Shown here: positions 11,161-22,559 of the stretch, in pieces
Layout: each line of letters opens with the position of its first letter
Numbering within the stretch: the stretch's first letter is position 1
Assembly: GCA_037349105.1 (NCBI GenBank)
Contig: JAYJMM010000036.1
Coordinates: forward strand, 4,376,001 to 4,440,000
Source: Limnomonas spitsbergensis
Taxonomy: Eukaryota > Chlorophyta > Chlorophyceae > Chlamydomonadales
Reading direction: 5' to 3'
Length of the DNA stretch: 64,000 bases
Program-made: the position numbers and the translations under genes
Notes under the pieces: generated by a model
Seen by the model: the letters and a program-made list of their open reading frames with translations, nothing else
What the model was told of the DNA's origin: nothing
Databases searched by the model: none

Positions 11161-13113
11161 TCACAGCATGCGCCCCATGACTTCCCTTGAAGCAAAGACC
11201 AGAATCCACACCCTAGCTCCAGCCCCACTTCCTTCCCCATACCCTCCAGACACCGCCTTAATGGCCACCCTCCCCCGCAACTGTAGTTGCCAGAGCCACT
11301 CAAATCTCGCTGGAGAGCACCTCAGGAAACTAACTGCCACCAAACAACAGACCACGTATGGGACTGCGTGTACAGCGACGGCGAGCACAATGTCCGCTAG
11401 TGCTGCCGCAGGGTGGACAATGATGACGAGGAGGCCGTGATGCTTCCTCAGGAATCGATACGAGGCGGGCTGCATAGGATCCAAATGATAATCCGCCCTG
11501 CCCGCTGGGTTGTTGCAGTTGGTGATGACACTTGGCCATCGGTCCTCCAGTATGGCAACAGAAACACGGGGCTCAGAACACATAAGCACGACGCTGGGGG
11601 AGAGGCTGAAATCCACAGCGGCGCACAGAACATCGCACTCAATGGCAGATAAAGGCAACCATTCAAGCATGGCGATTCTTGGATCACGGTTCAGCTCAGT
11701 AATGATTAACTCGACTGCAACATCTCGACCTGACCATAATCCTGGCATCAGCCACATCAATCCATTGCGGACACCGTCCTTAGTGGTCCAGTCAGGGAAC
11801 ATCGCGGGTGAACATTGATCAGGTACCGTCGTGAGATGGGTCCTCAACCGCAACGGAAGACGGCTTACCCGGGCTGGCCGACCACTCGGAGGTCTCGGTG
11901 GAACGGTTGCCGTGGCGGGTGCCGCTGACTGAGAGGATTCACCGCCCGGATAGGACGCGTGATCCTCTGGCGGCCTTACCATCACCCGCGGAGGTGATGG
12001 CGGTTCGCGAGCCTGCGCAATGTTGAGTTGCCGGCTGGTCCAGCCCGAGGGCGGAACTGCTGCAAATGCTCGTGGTTCTGATGGCGGCCGCTGCCGTAGG
12101 ACCGGCCGCGGCGCAGGGCTCAGCCAAGGTGCAGCTGGCGGCCGTGGCGCTGGCAGCGGTGGCAATGGGCTGACCTTCTGCGGCTTGAGCGACACCTTTT
12201 AGGCTCTGGGCTTCCCCTCGGTCATGGCCTGCTCCCTTAGCGTCAGTAGGGCTGGGGTGCCAGCACCAAGTGCCTTGCACTGCTCGCAGACCCAACTGCC
12301 CTTCGGAACCCTGCTCAAAGGTGGATTCATGCAGTAAGTAGGGCAACCTCGGTTACATGAATCACAAAGGACAAGCAGCCTGTCAACATCCGGCAGCAGG
12401 CACACCTCACACAGCGTATCCAAAGAAGGGCGCAGGTATTGCAAAGACGGCCCTCTCGGTACGCGCTTAAGTCCCCCCCCAGGCATGCGCTTGTGCAACT
12501 GTTGATTGACAGTCCACTCAAAATGCGATGATCGCCTTAAGATCCTGCGGCGTTCAGTGGCCGTACTCTGGTCTAGACTATCTGGGTCAGGGTGCTGCAA
12601 GTACTGCATGACAGCAGAGTCCAGCTAGACATCTAGATGGTTCAAGGGGTCAAGGCAGTTACACAACTCTTCGTCCTCAGCTGCCAGGGCCTGGGCTGAC
12701 TGAAAAATCAGGGAGGATCCTGCACAGATCCTGTCATGCAATTCCTGATGCCCCTGATTGCTCTCCCCCCCCAGCTCAGGACCAGGCATGGCTTCAACCG
12801 AAGTCGTGAAAGAAATGGGCCCGCGGTCACAGGTGAGACGGATGGCAAGACCAATTGCTATCAAGTGACTCACCGAGTTCGCGTCAAATGCACTGCCAGT
12901 CAGGTTGTGCCTGGCGGCAAAAGAAATACCTGGCGCAGCATTGCAATTATCCATGTAACCCATGCAGCGTTCTCTCTCCAAAATAGTGAGGTCAGATAGG
13001 CCGCGGTCACTGTCGATTACCAGTCCCTGACCAGCAGGGCCGAGCGCTCCAGGTGCGCTGTAAGCCCACGAATGCTGGAAGGTGGGGAACACAATGAGTG
13101 GTAATCCGATCAC
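11161..13113 (-). pseudogene. Pol remnant of element 1: DNMT tail, PHD finger, C-terminal domain
   Basis: Order along the protein: cytosine-methyltransferase C-terminal part (HSWAYS..., ERERCMGY), a linker, then a direct in-frame jump from GLKRVP to RGPSLQYL near 12470. In element 3 the whole integrase (about 365 residues) lies between these points, so it has been cleanly deleted here. A PHD finger follows, but its histidine is replaced by proline (GCPTYC against GCHTYC in element 3), which should damage zinc binding. A TAA at 12199-12201 interrupts the frame just after. The rest (12195-11161) is a Pro/Arg-rich linker and a roughly 140-residue domain of unknown function shared with element 3. 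It ends in hydrophobic segments (VIIVHPAAALADIVLAVAV). RT and RNase H are absent. Confidence 0.85.
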
Positions 13114-13224
13114 ATTGGCTTGGTAGTAGCGCTAGTCAGGCTGTGGGACTATTGAAGGAGAACATGTCAGACATAGCAGCGCACGACACGGAGTGGGACG
13201 GGGGTCTACAACACGGAACATCTA

Positions 13225-14480
13225 TAACCCTTGAGATCTGCAAGTCAAGATCAGCATCACAACAGATCTGCAAGGCAAGATCTGTATCACTACAGATCTA
13301 CTATCAGGAGCTGCAAGTCAAGTCCCTCAGGTCAAGATCTGCATCGTTGCAGATCTGCAAGTCACGATCTGCAAGCCAGAATATAATTTACAGGCAAGGT
13401 CAAGATCTGCACCACAACAGATTTGCAGTTTACTGGCGAAGTCAAGATTTGCAATACAGCAGATCGGCAAGTCATGATCTGCAAGTCAGGATCTGAATCA
13501 CTGCAAATCTACTTATCTGGATCTGCAAGTCATAACATGCGGGTCAAGATCTGCATCATTAAAGATCTGCAAGGCAAGATCTGTATCACTACAGATCTAC
13601 TATCAGGAGCTGCAAGTCAAGTCCCTCAGGTCAAGATTTGCATCGATGCAGATCTGTAAGTCAAGATCTGCAAGTCAGAATTTAATTTACTGGCAATGTC
13701 AAGATCTGCACCACAACAGATTTGCAGTTTACCGGCGAAGTCAAGATCTGCAACACAGCAGATCGGCAATACAGCAGATCGGCAAAGCATGATCTGCAAG
13801 TCAGGATCTGAATCACTGCAAATCTACTTATCTGGATCTGCAAGTCATAACATGCGGGTCAAGATCTGCATCATTAAAGATCTGCAAGTCAGAAAATCCA
13901 GCACAAGCGAACAGCAAGGCTGCGATATACAGCACTCGAGATCCACATCACTCGAGATCTGCAGATCAAGATCTGTACTGAAGATCTACATCGCTCAAGA
14001 TCTGTAGGTCCAGATCTGCAACACTGGGCATCTGTAATGCCAGATCTGCAACATGCAATCAGGACATGCAAGTCAGGTCCGGAAGCGCTCAAGGCATGCG
14101 TGTGAAGATACGAACAATTAAATCACGGGAGACTCGGAACTCTTGGTGAGCATGCGAGCAGAACTCAGGGGACCTTGCCAATACCGATCATGATGCAGCG
14201 ACCAGTAGACAGCGCCACACGTCGTTGCGCCGGCGCTCATAACCTTGTCTCCTCAGGACCTACAGGTCAAGATCTGCATCATTGAAGACATGTAAGTAAA
14301 ATGCAGCATAAAGGAACAGCAAAGCTGAGATCTACAGCACTCGAGATCTTCATCACTAGAGATCGGCAGGTCGAGATCTGCACTGAAGATCTACATCACT
14401 CAAGATCAGCAGGTCAAGATCTGCCATACTGAACAGCTGGAATGCCAGATCTGCAACATGCAATCAGGATATGCAAGTCA
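13225..14480. repeat. AGATCTGCA-rich satellite-like array inside element 1
   Basis: About 30 AGATCT hexamers occur in 1.25 kb, mostly as CAAGATCTGCATCA or AGATCTGCAAGTCA, so units are short and nearly palindromic. A higher-order repeat of about 300 bp is visible: the block from near 13270 recurs near 13570, and the block from near 13473 recurs near 13790. Apparent frames here (13098-14007) are repeat artefacts. Confidence 0.85.
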
Positions 14481-14660
14481 GATTCAGCAGCACGCAAGGT
14501 GTGCGTGTGAAGGTACGGACAATTAATCAGGGGAGCCTCGGAATTATTGGTGAGCATGCGAGCATAACTCAGGTGGCTAGTGGCTACGCCAATACCGATC
14601 ATGGTGAACGACCAATAGTCAGCGCCACACGCCGTTGCGCCGGCGCTGATAACCTTGTCT
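14080..14660. repeat. Tandem duplication, period about 380 bp
   Basis: Sequence from about 14085-14260 (GCGTGTGAAGATACG... to AACCTTGTCTCCTCAG) recurs at about 14480-14666 with substitutions and small indels. The array sequence lies between the copies. Confidence 0.75.
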
Positions 14661-14829
14661 CCTCAGTTGACCGTGACGACCATGATGGCACCAGCCCCCG
14701 TAGCTGCCACATCCGCTGTGCAAGATCCCGAACCAGCAGTAGGTCCGCTGATCAGTTGGCTCTGTGCATGGGAGCAACATTTTTTTATTCATTTTTTTCT
14801 TCCAGAATAAAATGCAAGTAGACAAGAAA

Positions 14830-15351
14830 TCAGGACAGACCTACTGTCCCCCCCAACCTGAGTCAAGCACATCGTTGGAGAGGGTTGCAAGCAATAAGGG
14901 CAAGACGGATTTCCTGGAAATAAAATAAAAGCTACACTCCGTATCGCATGTGCAAACAGTTAGGCACATGCTGACAGGTGTGTATAGCGGTGGGACTGGC
15001 GCGTGACTAGGCGCATGCTGACAGGTGTACCAGAAATATGATATGACGGAACACCGAGCAAGCACCGACACGTGTGAACTGTGAACAACAAGGTTGCACC
15101 ACAAGTGTTAAGTGGCAGGTGATCTAGATGGTTGCACTGCAAGACAGGTGTGTGCTCCTGCATAGGATGGGTAGGAGAGCAAAATATCGGGGAAATCTTT
15201 TCAAGAACTAGGTGTGACATGCGGAACCCATCACTAAGTTCTTCCAATGGATTGATCATGAGCCACGCTTGGGGCAGGGAACCTGGAGAACCCACATACC
15301 TCAAGTTGGCAGTGAACTTGCTTAAACCATAGAAAGCATCGGCCTTCCACA
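14830..15351. other. Unassigned internal sequence of element 1
   Basis: Lies between the repeat array and the gag-like remnant. It contains a short near-repeat (CAGGTGTRYAGCGG / AGGCRCATGCTGACAGGTGT, near 14960-15030). No supported gene. Confidence 0.4.
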
Positions 15352-17506
15352 TTACCGGAGGTGCGGCTTGCGTCGATCACCCGCGGCCAGGACGTCCTGT
15401 CCCACATGGGGAAGGGGAGACCATGCCTTGAAGGGGGCAGAAGGCACACATCTGAGACGTTGGTTGCTCTGGTCTTTCTTGCTCAGACTGCCCTGTCCAT
15501 CATGTTGGTCGAGGGCACCCTGGCTCTGGGCAAGAAAAGGGACAAGCTCATGGTCGTGGTCAATCAGCATGGCCAGGGCAGAGCATGGGATTATCTGGCC
15601 ACGCTCACTTGCGGCCTGGCCTGTGTCAGTCCACATCTGCCGAATCTCCCATTCCCCAATCACGTGTGTGGTGAACAGCGCGAAGCGGGGTGCCTCAGGC
15701 TCAACCTGATCTGCCAACTCACATGGTCGGTGATGATCCTCGCTGCAGGGCCCGGGCGCTAGAGCCGTATCGTGCGGCACTAGACCATGACCCGCAAAGA
15801 GGGGGTTTTGCCATTCAAACCACGGCTCACCTGTCTGAGAACTTGTGGGGGTCCCCCCCACAGTTGTGATCGACACCTCACCTTCGGTGCGCAAGCCACA
15901 CAACCTTGTGGCTAGATCTGAGGTGACCCCACGGGACCCCCGTAATTCCCTGAACAGCTCATTCCTTACCGGGTTCTCATCGGCGGGGAATCCAATATAT
16001 GTTTTGGGGATTTGCATGCTTCCACCCGGGTCATACTGATGGGAACCTCGGTAAGGGGTCTGACTCACGTCAGTGGTGTTGTCCATGCCTCCCCCAAGCA
16101 ATCCCTTCACCTTTTGTGCCAGAAAAGACCAGCCATCAGGAGACTCGTTGTCGGGGATGGAGGCAGAGCAACGTGCCGTACCAGCTCCGGATCCAATCTC
16201 TTGACCCTCTCCTGGGACCCGGCATGCACCCACCTGAAGTTGCACACCGTTTACTGGTGTTGGTGGCGCTGCGGTGAGGGCTTGCCCCGCTTCCTGCGGG
16301 AAGCCTTCCCACCCCTGGTGATGATGGCCACGGGGAGGGTCTTTCCCTGACTGAGCGCTACCAAAACCCAGGTACTGCTGTGCATGCTGTACTGGCTGTT
16401 CCTGCAGCACCACTACTGGTGGTGGCGTGCGTCCCAGATGCACACGTCCTAGCATGTCTCGCAACAAGTCCCTCATCTCACCAATGGTGACGACGTCGTT
16501 GGCCTCGGAAGCAACGGGAACAACGGCTAAGCGCTGGTCCATGTTCAACTGCTTACCTTGATAACCAGCGGGGTCCTGCCGCCCCGTTTCCTTGTCAAAG
16601 ACAGCCCCACCTGGGGGTCCCCATGATTGCATAGCCTCACCTGACACCACGCTCACGAACGAGGGGGTGGGGGTACACTCAGGAGCAACCATGTCAGCCG
16701 ACGGGCGTGACGCCGTGGGTGTCGCGAGCGTCACCTCGCTCTTGCTCGAAGCCGCCTGGTACACGGACAGCGACGGCTGAGTTGATCTGGTAAGCCACGC
16801 CAGCAGCTTGGTGAGGCCTAGCGACCTTCGGGAATTCCTGCATAGTCATTACTGGAAGGGAGGTCTGCCCCTCCAAGAGCACAGGTGCACCCTGGGTCCT
16901 TGCACGGACGGGTGATGAGCGTACACTGCAACAATCATCATGTGCAGCAATATAGGCGGGGTTATCGACCAACTGGTCGATCCGCTCAAGGCCCTCGTAG
17001 TGGGTCCTGACTACCTTTGTAGGAGTTAGTGCAAGCCTCTCGTCCGCACTACGAATCATGTGAGCTTGCACTTCTCTTTCAGTGCGCTGCACTTCTTTTT
17101 CATCCGCAGCTTCCTGCTCGGCCTGATCCTGCTAGGCCTGTTCCTGCGCCTCAGCCGCACGCCGCACTGCAGCAAGGCGACACATTTCGCGCTGACGCTG
17201 CTGGACTTGTTCGGCATGGCGTGCTTCCGCGGTAGCCAGTTTCCTTGCCTGAGCCTTTGACCTCATGTAAGCTTGGTTAGCTAGCACAACCTGATCCTGG
17301 GCTAGCGACTGCCGAATGCGTTGCTCTGACTCACTGGGAGGCTTAGCCTCCTGTACTGGGGGCTCCCTTCCTGCATCAGCGGACGCATACCTGGTAAGCT
17401 TACTGCTCACTTCGGCCTCATGAGGGTCCATGCTGTCGGCGCTCCTGTCTTTCTCAGCCCTGGTATAGCGCTCCAACTTTTGCTGGTGGGTTTTAACGGC
17501 CTGCAT
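15352..17506 (-). pseudogene. Gag-like remnant of element 1
   Basis: The frame begins at ATG 17506-17504 with a Lys/Glu/Gln-rich coiled-coil N-terminus. A TAG (17132-17134) stands where element 3 has GAG. Coding resumes (TEREVQAHMIRSADERLALTP...) and is frameshifted near 16745 before continuing in 16764-15352. The N-terminal half is close to element 3 gag. The capsid-like core and zinc knuckle of element 3 are missing. In their place is a different domain beginning DGWSFLAQKVKGLLGGGMD (about 16141-16085), also found in the plus-strand ORF at 18575. Its function is unknown. Confidence 0.75.
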
Positions 17507-17747
17507 GGCCTTGTTCTTGTCAGACTCCTCTTTTACTCTCTGAGCAGTTGTGAGCTTGAGATTGATTAACTACAGGCTCGGAAGGAATCGGGTCCTCCTG
17601 CCCCTTCTTTTCCCGATTCATTCCAGGGATTGAACACGAAACTAGGGTCTGTCACTAATATCGCACTGATTTTCGGCCTCAGGAAGCGATTCGGCTCCTT
17701 ATTCCCGGTTTTTACTCGCCAGCAGGTTCGAAGCGATGCGAACCTGG

Positions 17748-17762
17748 ATTCTTCTCTTCTTA
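17748..17762 (-). promoter_or_regulatory. Predicted self-primer binding site of element 1
   Basis: Lies directly next to L', where a primer binding site belongs. The element strand reads TAAGAAGAGAAGAAT. This is the exact reverse complement of the element-strand sequence at 18441-18455, 106-120 nt inside the 5' end of L'. I see no tRNA-like TGG start. Confidence 0.7.
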
Positions 17763-18561
17763 TTGGAGTGCTAAGTGCCCTTTATAGGGGTTAACTAGCG
17801 TGTGCAGGAGCGATAAACTGCTGGCAGACAGTTTATCCTCGACTAATCCTCGGGTTACTGCACTAACCTTTGATGATTCCTCTCTTACTGTTGACAAAAG
17901 TAGCGAAGTGAACTCGTTCCTGCTCGGTCTAGTTGTACTGAAGCCGACTGTTGACAGTAGGAAATGGTGTGGAACGGACTTGAGAGACGATCCAGCCGAA
18001 GTGATGAGAAAGGAGGAGCCGAAGAGGCGACTCTTTGATGAGGAGGATCGGCTGCTGGTGCAGTAAATCGACTTGGTAGCCAGGAAAGGCTTGGGTAGCA
18101 GCTCACAGTGTCGAATTATAACCTAGAGATAGAACTGTTGAAGCTCACAGTGTAGGGTATAATCGAGAGATAGAGCTGAGATGGATGGAGTAGAGAAGCT
18201 GATGCTAGAGATCACGAATAAGTGTAGTGGTTAACTAGAGATATTCGATCAGTGTAACGATCAGGGCCTATTACTGAATGATGTGGTCTTGGAGAAATAG
18301 GATCAGTGTAGTGTAAACTAGAGATCTCCTATTAGTGCAGTGTCCTGGCCTTGATAAGAGGCCGAAATATCACAGTTGGACGTTAATCCCAGAACAGTTT
18401 ACAGATAGCAGGGTGATTCAACTTCGGTATGTTACTTGAGTAAGAAGAGAAGAATGCCTGGAGTTAGCCAGGCATCTTCTAAGTACCACAAACAGATGAA
18501 ATCCGAAACCAAAAAGCGGTACAAGCCACCCATACGTGCGGTGCACCCATACGTCGTGACA
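17763..18561 (-). repeat. Element 1 outer L' repeat (5' end)
   Basis: Forms the 5' end of the element and should carry the promoter. It matches 9647-10445 over its full 799 bp. The outer end is TGTCAC on the element strand. Confidence 0.9.
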
Positions 18562-18574
18562 TTCTGACCGGTTC

Positions 18575-19662
18575 ATGTACGAGCTCTGCAATCTTTCGGC
18601 CATGAACTTGTTGAACAACCGTGTATATCTGACTCCCGTTGTCACGTCGCATGAGGAAGCAGGAATCGAAACTGCCATGCAGATCCATGCAGATTTGACT
18701 CCTGTTATTACGGCGCTTGAGGAGCCAATGTGTGATGCACCCATGCTCAGCATTGCACACACGCGCACTGAGAACATAGTCGCAGGTCTGGCTCCAACCA
18801 ACATGGCACTTGAGGTGATAGTTGATGCTCCCATGAACAACCATGCATATATGCCTTCTGAGGTTAAGGCACATGAGGAGCCAGAGCACGCAATCTGTAT
18901 CATGCATTCATCAGGTTTGTGGTTCATGTCCAATGCTGATGATAATGATAATTACGAGGATTCACTGGTTGGACCCGGCTCAATAATGCTACACCCCGTG
19001 GGCTTTAGCCCTCCCGCTAACACTCCATTTGTCTGGCCGGATAATGCTTATTGGAACCCCTGCTTCGAGACCCACTCCAATGACTCTTGCAGAGTAATTG
19101 AAGTCATTAAGACAAGGTTGTATTCCGATGAAGATACGGTCAGCCGTGACCAAGCGCAAGATTCACCAGAGATTTCTGGGATCAACTCAGAGCACTGTCG
19201 TTTTGAGCACAACGAAGCCAAGCCCACGCAGGAAACTGATTCCTTTGAGAAGTACGAGACCACACGAGGTAGAGAGGGCAACAATATGCCGCGTTCCTCC
19301 GGGCCCATCCTGATTGACAGCGCCCCACGAATTTGGTCATTCACGGCTTCAAAGGTGAATGTTTTGTTTGGGACAGGCCTAGACAAACACACTGATGTCC
19401 CTAAGATTTAAGACAGATACACCCGTCCCCATGATGACCCGGGTGGAAGTCTTCAACCTACGGGGCATAGAGTTGAGACTTCCTTGGACAGTTACCCGGT
19501 CAGTCAAGAGCATGTCATTGAAACAGAAGAGCTCAGTGAGATTTCCTCAGGCCTAGAGACTCCGGTGCGCATGGTGCATGAGGTACACCGACAGAGTGGG
19601 AATTTTATGATGGATTCATGGGGGCCTAAAAGACAGGTTCCAATGGCTTCTAATTTGATCTA
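18575..19662 (+). pseudogene. Plus-strand ORF sharing the WSF domain of element 1
   Basis: An ATG-started frame runs 18575-19411 (278 residues, acidic, no recognised fold). Its end (PRIWSFTASKVNVLFGTGLD) resembles element 1's DGWSFLAQKVKGLLGGGMD: W-S-F, K-V, G-x-G, D-x-x-T-D-V are shared. Similarity appears to continue past the stop (DDPGGSLQ against YDPGGSMQ), so the frame is probably broken. It lies in opposite orientation between elements 1 and 3, and may be the relic of another element. Confidence 0.5.
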
Positions 19663-22559
19663 ATCTGATGCTTCCTCAGAAACCGATACGAGGCGGGCTG
19701 CATGGGGTCCAAGTGATAATCCGTCCTGCCCGCGGGGTCGTTGCAGTTGGTGATGACACCTGGCCATCGGTTCTCCAGCATGGCAACAGAAACACGGGGC
19801 TCAGAACACATAAGCACGACGCTGGGAGAGAGACTGAAATCAACAGCGGTGCACAGGACATCACAATCAATGACAGATAATGGCGACCACTCTGGCAGCG
19901 CAATGCCTGGATCACGGTTTAACTCAGCAATGATTAACTCGACTGCAGCGTCTCGTCCAGCCCATAATCCTGGCATCAGCCACATCAATCCATCGCGGAC
20001 ACCGTCTTTAGTGGTCCAGTCAAGAAACATCGCGGGTGAGCATTGATCAGGTACCGTCGTGAGATGGGTCTGCAATCTCAACGGAAGACGGCTTACCCGG
20101 ACTGGCCGGCCACTCGGTGGTCTCAGTGGAACGGTGGTCGTGGCGGGTTTCGCTGACTGAGAGGATTCACCGTCCGGGAAGGACGTATGATCCTCTGGCG
20201 GCCTTACCATCTCCCGCGGGGGTGATGGCGGTTCGCAAGCCTGTGCAATATGGAGTTGCTGGCTGGTCCGGCCTGATGGCGGAACTGCTGACGATGTTCG
20301 TGGTTCTGAGGGAGGCCGCGGCCGTAGGATCGGCCGCGGCGCAGGGCTCAGCCAAGGTGCAGTTGGCGGTCGTGGCGCTGGCAGCGGTGGCAATGGGCTG
20401 ACTTGCTGTGGCTTGAGCGATACCCTCTTGGCTCTGGGCTTCTCCTCAGTCATAGCCTGTTCCCGCAGCGTCAGCAGAGCTGGGGTGCCGGCACCAAGTG
20501 CCTTGCACTGTTCGCAGACCCAGCTGCCCTTCGGGACCCTGCTCAAAGGTGGTTTCATGCAGTAAGTGTGACAGCCTCGGTTACATGAATCACACAGGAC
20601 AAGCAGCCTGTCAACATCTGGCAACAGGCACACCTCGCATGGCGTATCCAAGGAAGGGCGTAGGTATTGCAACGACGGCCCTCTCATCTCTTCAATCGGC
20701 AAGTGACAAGGGGCGCAATTGAGAACATTCTCTGATATGGTACGACCATCCCTGCCAGCCAGCACCAAAACCCCACTTGGGCGTACATCATGTACTCGTA
20801 GCACTACAGGCCTGGCAGTATGATGCAATCTGTCCTCGCTGCGGACGTACACGAACTGCCCCACCTGGAACGTGACAATCCTTGGAAGGTATGCTCCACT
20901 TCGTAGCTTAGCGTACCTTAGCGTGTCACGATGCTGGGCAACTAACAAATTTTGCCCAGCCATTGCACAGTCCGCAGCCATGATCTTGGCTCGCTGCAGC
21001 ACGTGCTCAGCGGCAACATCTTCATCCAAAAACGTATCAATCAATCCAGGCATTCGTTCCATTACATCAGGGGGAATGATAGGGTCGCATGCAAACAGCA
21101 GCTGATACGGGCTCATGTTCGTGCTTTGATGCTTCGTCACACGATAGCCCAGGGCAATCCATGGCAGGTATGTGTCCCAGGACTTAATATTTGCCTCATC
21201 CTCATGCATATGACGAAACAATGCAGTTTTGACCGTCTGCACTAGCCGTTCAGCGGCCCCATTAGCTTGCGGGTGATGAGGGGTGGTGACCCTGTGATCT
21301 ATTAAGGCTCTGACCAACAGTTCATCCATTTCACCCTGAAATTCACCTCCTCCGTCAGTGACTACCTCAGCACAGGCACCATACCTGGCCAGGATGCCAT
21401 GCAAGAAGTGGTAAGCTACGTCGGCTGACGACTTGTCCTTCATGGGGAACACCTCCACCCATTTAGAGTAGCTCTCGATAGCGACCATGACGTACTTGTT
21501 CCCCTGGTTGGACACAGCGTATGGGCCAGACAAGTCTAGGTGCCAACGGTACATCATACCTTTAATTGGTAGAGGGTTGAGCACGGCCTGCTGCTGATTA
21601 AACGCGGCTTTGGTGAAATCACAGGCTGCGCAGGTTTGCACTACGAATTTGCAATCGTTCCATAGGCCCACCCACCAGTGCTTCAGGGTGACTAAGGCCG
21701 TTGTACGGCGTCTGCCGAAGTGCCCATTCTCAGTGTGCATGCGGTGTACAAGCGGAATGCGTTCTTCTGGGGACGGTACACGTTTTAGCCCCCCCCCAGG
21801 CATGCGCCTGTGCAACTGTTGATTGACAGTCCACTCAAAATGTGATGATCGTCTCAAGATCCTGCGGCGTTCTGTGGCCGTGCTCTGATCTAGACAGTCT
21901 GGGTCAGGGTGCTGCAAGTACTGCATGACAGCAGCGTCCAACCAGACATCTAGATGGTTCAGGGGGTCAGGGCAGTTACTCAGATCCTCATTCTCAGCTG
22001 CCAGGGCCTGGGCTGACTGAAAAATCAGGGATGATCCTGCACAGATCCTGTCATGCAATTCCTGATGCTCCTGATTGCTTCCCCCCCCCAGCTCAGGACC
22101 AGGCATGGCTTCAACCGAAGTCGTGAACGAAATTGGCCCACGGTCACAGGTGAGACGAATGGCAAGACTAGTCGCTATCAAGTGACTCACCGCGTTTGCG
22201 TCAAACGCACTGCCAGTCAGGTTGTGCCTGGCGGCAAAAGAAATACCTGGCGCAGCAGTGCAATGATCCATGTAACCCATGCAGCGCTCTCTCTCCAGAA
22301 TAGTGAGGTCAGATAGTCCGCGGTCACTGTCGATTACCAGTCCCTGACCAGCAGGACCAAGCGCCCCTGGTGCACTGTAAGCCCACGAGTGCTGTCGGGC
22401 AAGGAAGGTGGGGACCGGTGACGTTATCTCTTGGGTCCAACCTAGGATTCTCCGAACCCGAAGGTCGCTCTTGCCAGACATACTTAACCTTGTTTCGAAT
22501 AGGGACCCCTGCGGGTTTCCCGAACGACTCCGGAAAAAATTTCCCTCCCATTTTGGCAT
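19650..22559 (-). CDS. Pol fragment: DNMT tail, DDE integrase, PHD finger
   Basis: An open frame of about 969 codons with no clear native start. Order: methyltransferase C-terminal region (HSWAYS, ERERCMGY, about 22400-22150); integrase zinc-binding segment (HTENGHFG...TCAACDF); integrase core with D (HLDLSGP), D (VTDGGGEF) and E (NGAAERLVQ), all present; SH3-like end (PVVLRVHDVR...); PHD finger CEVC...CDSC...HTYC...CEQC (about 20640-20510); Pro/Arg linker; and the unknown C-terminal domain (DVLCTAVDFSLSPSVVLMCS). The integrase is complete enough to be functional if expressed. The frame runs about five codons past the homology edge into unrelated DNA and stops at TAG. Confidence 0.9.
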   Translation of the reverse strand: MPKWEGNFFRSRSGNPQGSLFETRLSMSGKSDLRVRRILGWTQEITSPVPTFLARQHSWAYSAPGALGPAGQGLVIDSDRGLSDLTILERERCMGYMDHCTAAPGISFAARHNLTGSAFDANAVSHLIATSLAIRLTCDRGPISFTTSVEAMPGPELGGGSNQEHQELHDRICAGSSLIFQSAQALAAENEDLSNCPDPLNHLDVWLDAAVMQYLQHPDPDCLDQSTATERRRILRRSSHFEWTVNQQLHRRMPGGGLKRVPSPEERIPLVHRMHTENGHFGRRRTTALVTLKHWWVGLWNDCKFVVQTCAACDFTKAAFNQQQAVLNPLPIKGMMYRWHLDLSGPYAVSNQGNKYVMVAIESYSKWVEVFPMKDKSSADVAYHFLHGILARYGACAEVVTDGGGEFQGEMDELLVRALIDHRVTTPHHPQANGAAERLVQTVKTALFRHMHEDEANIKSWDTYLPWIALGYRVTKHQSTNMSPYQLLFACDPIIPPDVMERMPGLIDTFLDEDVAAEHVLQRAKIMAADCAMAGQNLLVAQHRDTLRYAKLRSGAYLPRIVTFQVGQFVYVRSEDRLHHTARPVVLRVHDVRPSGVLVLAGRDGRTISENVLNCAPCHLPIEEMRGPSLQYLRPSLDTPCEVCLLPDVDRLLVLCDSCNRGCHTYCMKPPLSRVPKGSWVCEQCKALGAGTPALLTLREQAMTEEKPRAKRVSLKPQQVSPLPPLPAPRPPTAPWLSPAPRPILRPRPPSEPRTSSAVPPSGRTSQQLHIAQACEPPSPPREMVRPPEDHTSFPDGESSQSAKPATTTVPLRPPSGRPVRVSRLPLRLQTHLTTVPDQCSPAMFLDWTTKDGVRDGLMWLMPGLWAGRDAAVELIIAELNRDPGIALPEWSPLSVIDCDVLCTAVDFSLSPSVVLMCSEPRVSVAMLENRWPGVITNCNDPAGRTDYHLDPMQPASYRFLRKHQIRSN

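Larger units (their letters stand above)
9597..18561 (-). mobile_element. Retroelement 1: defective, split-repeat, DNMT/PHD family
   Basis: Element orientation is minus. Order from its 5' end: L' (17763-18561), primer site (17748-17762), gag remnant (17506-15352), repeat array, pol remnant with methyltransferase tail and PHD (13113-11161), hairpin, polypurine tract, S' (10448-10497), GC, L (9647-10445), S (9597-9646). Outer ends are TGTC/GACA. The two 799-bp L copies have no indel and about a dozen substitutions by eye, so insertion was fairly recent. RT, RNase H and integrase are missing, and gag has a stop and a frameshift. It must rely on another element's enzymes. I see no convincing target-site duplication: the left flank ends CAGTC and the right begins TTCTGACC. 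Confidence 0.9.

Noticed and set aside
13098..14007. Plus-strand frames in the AGATCT array
   Set aside because: Products merely repeat the DNA array (for example SASLQICKSRS) and have no other support.
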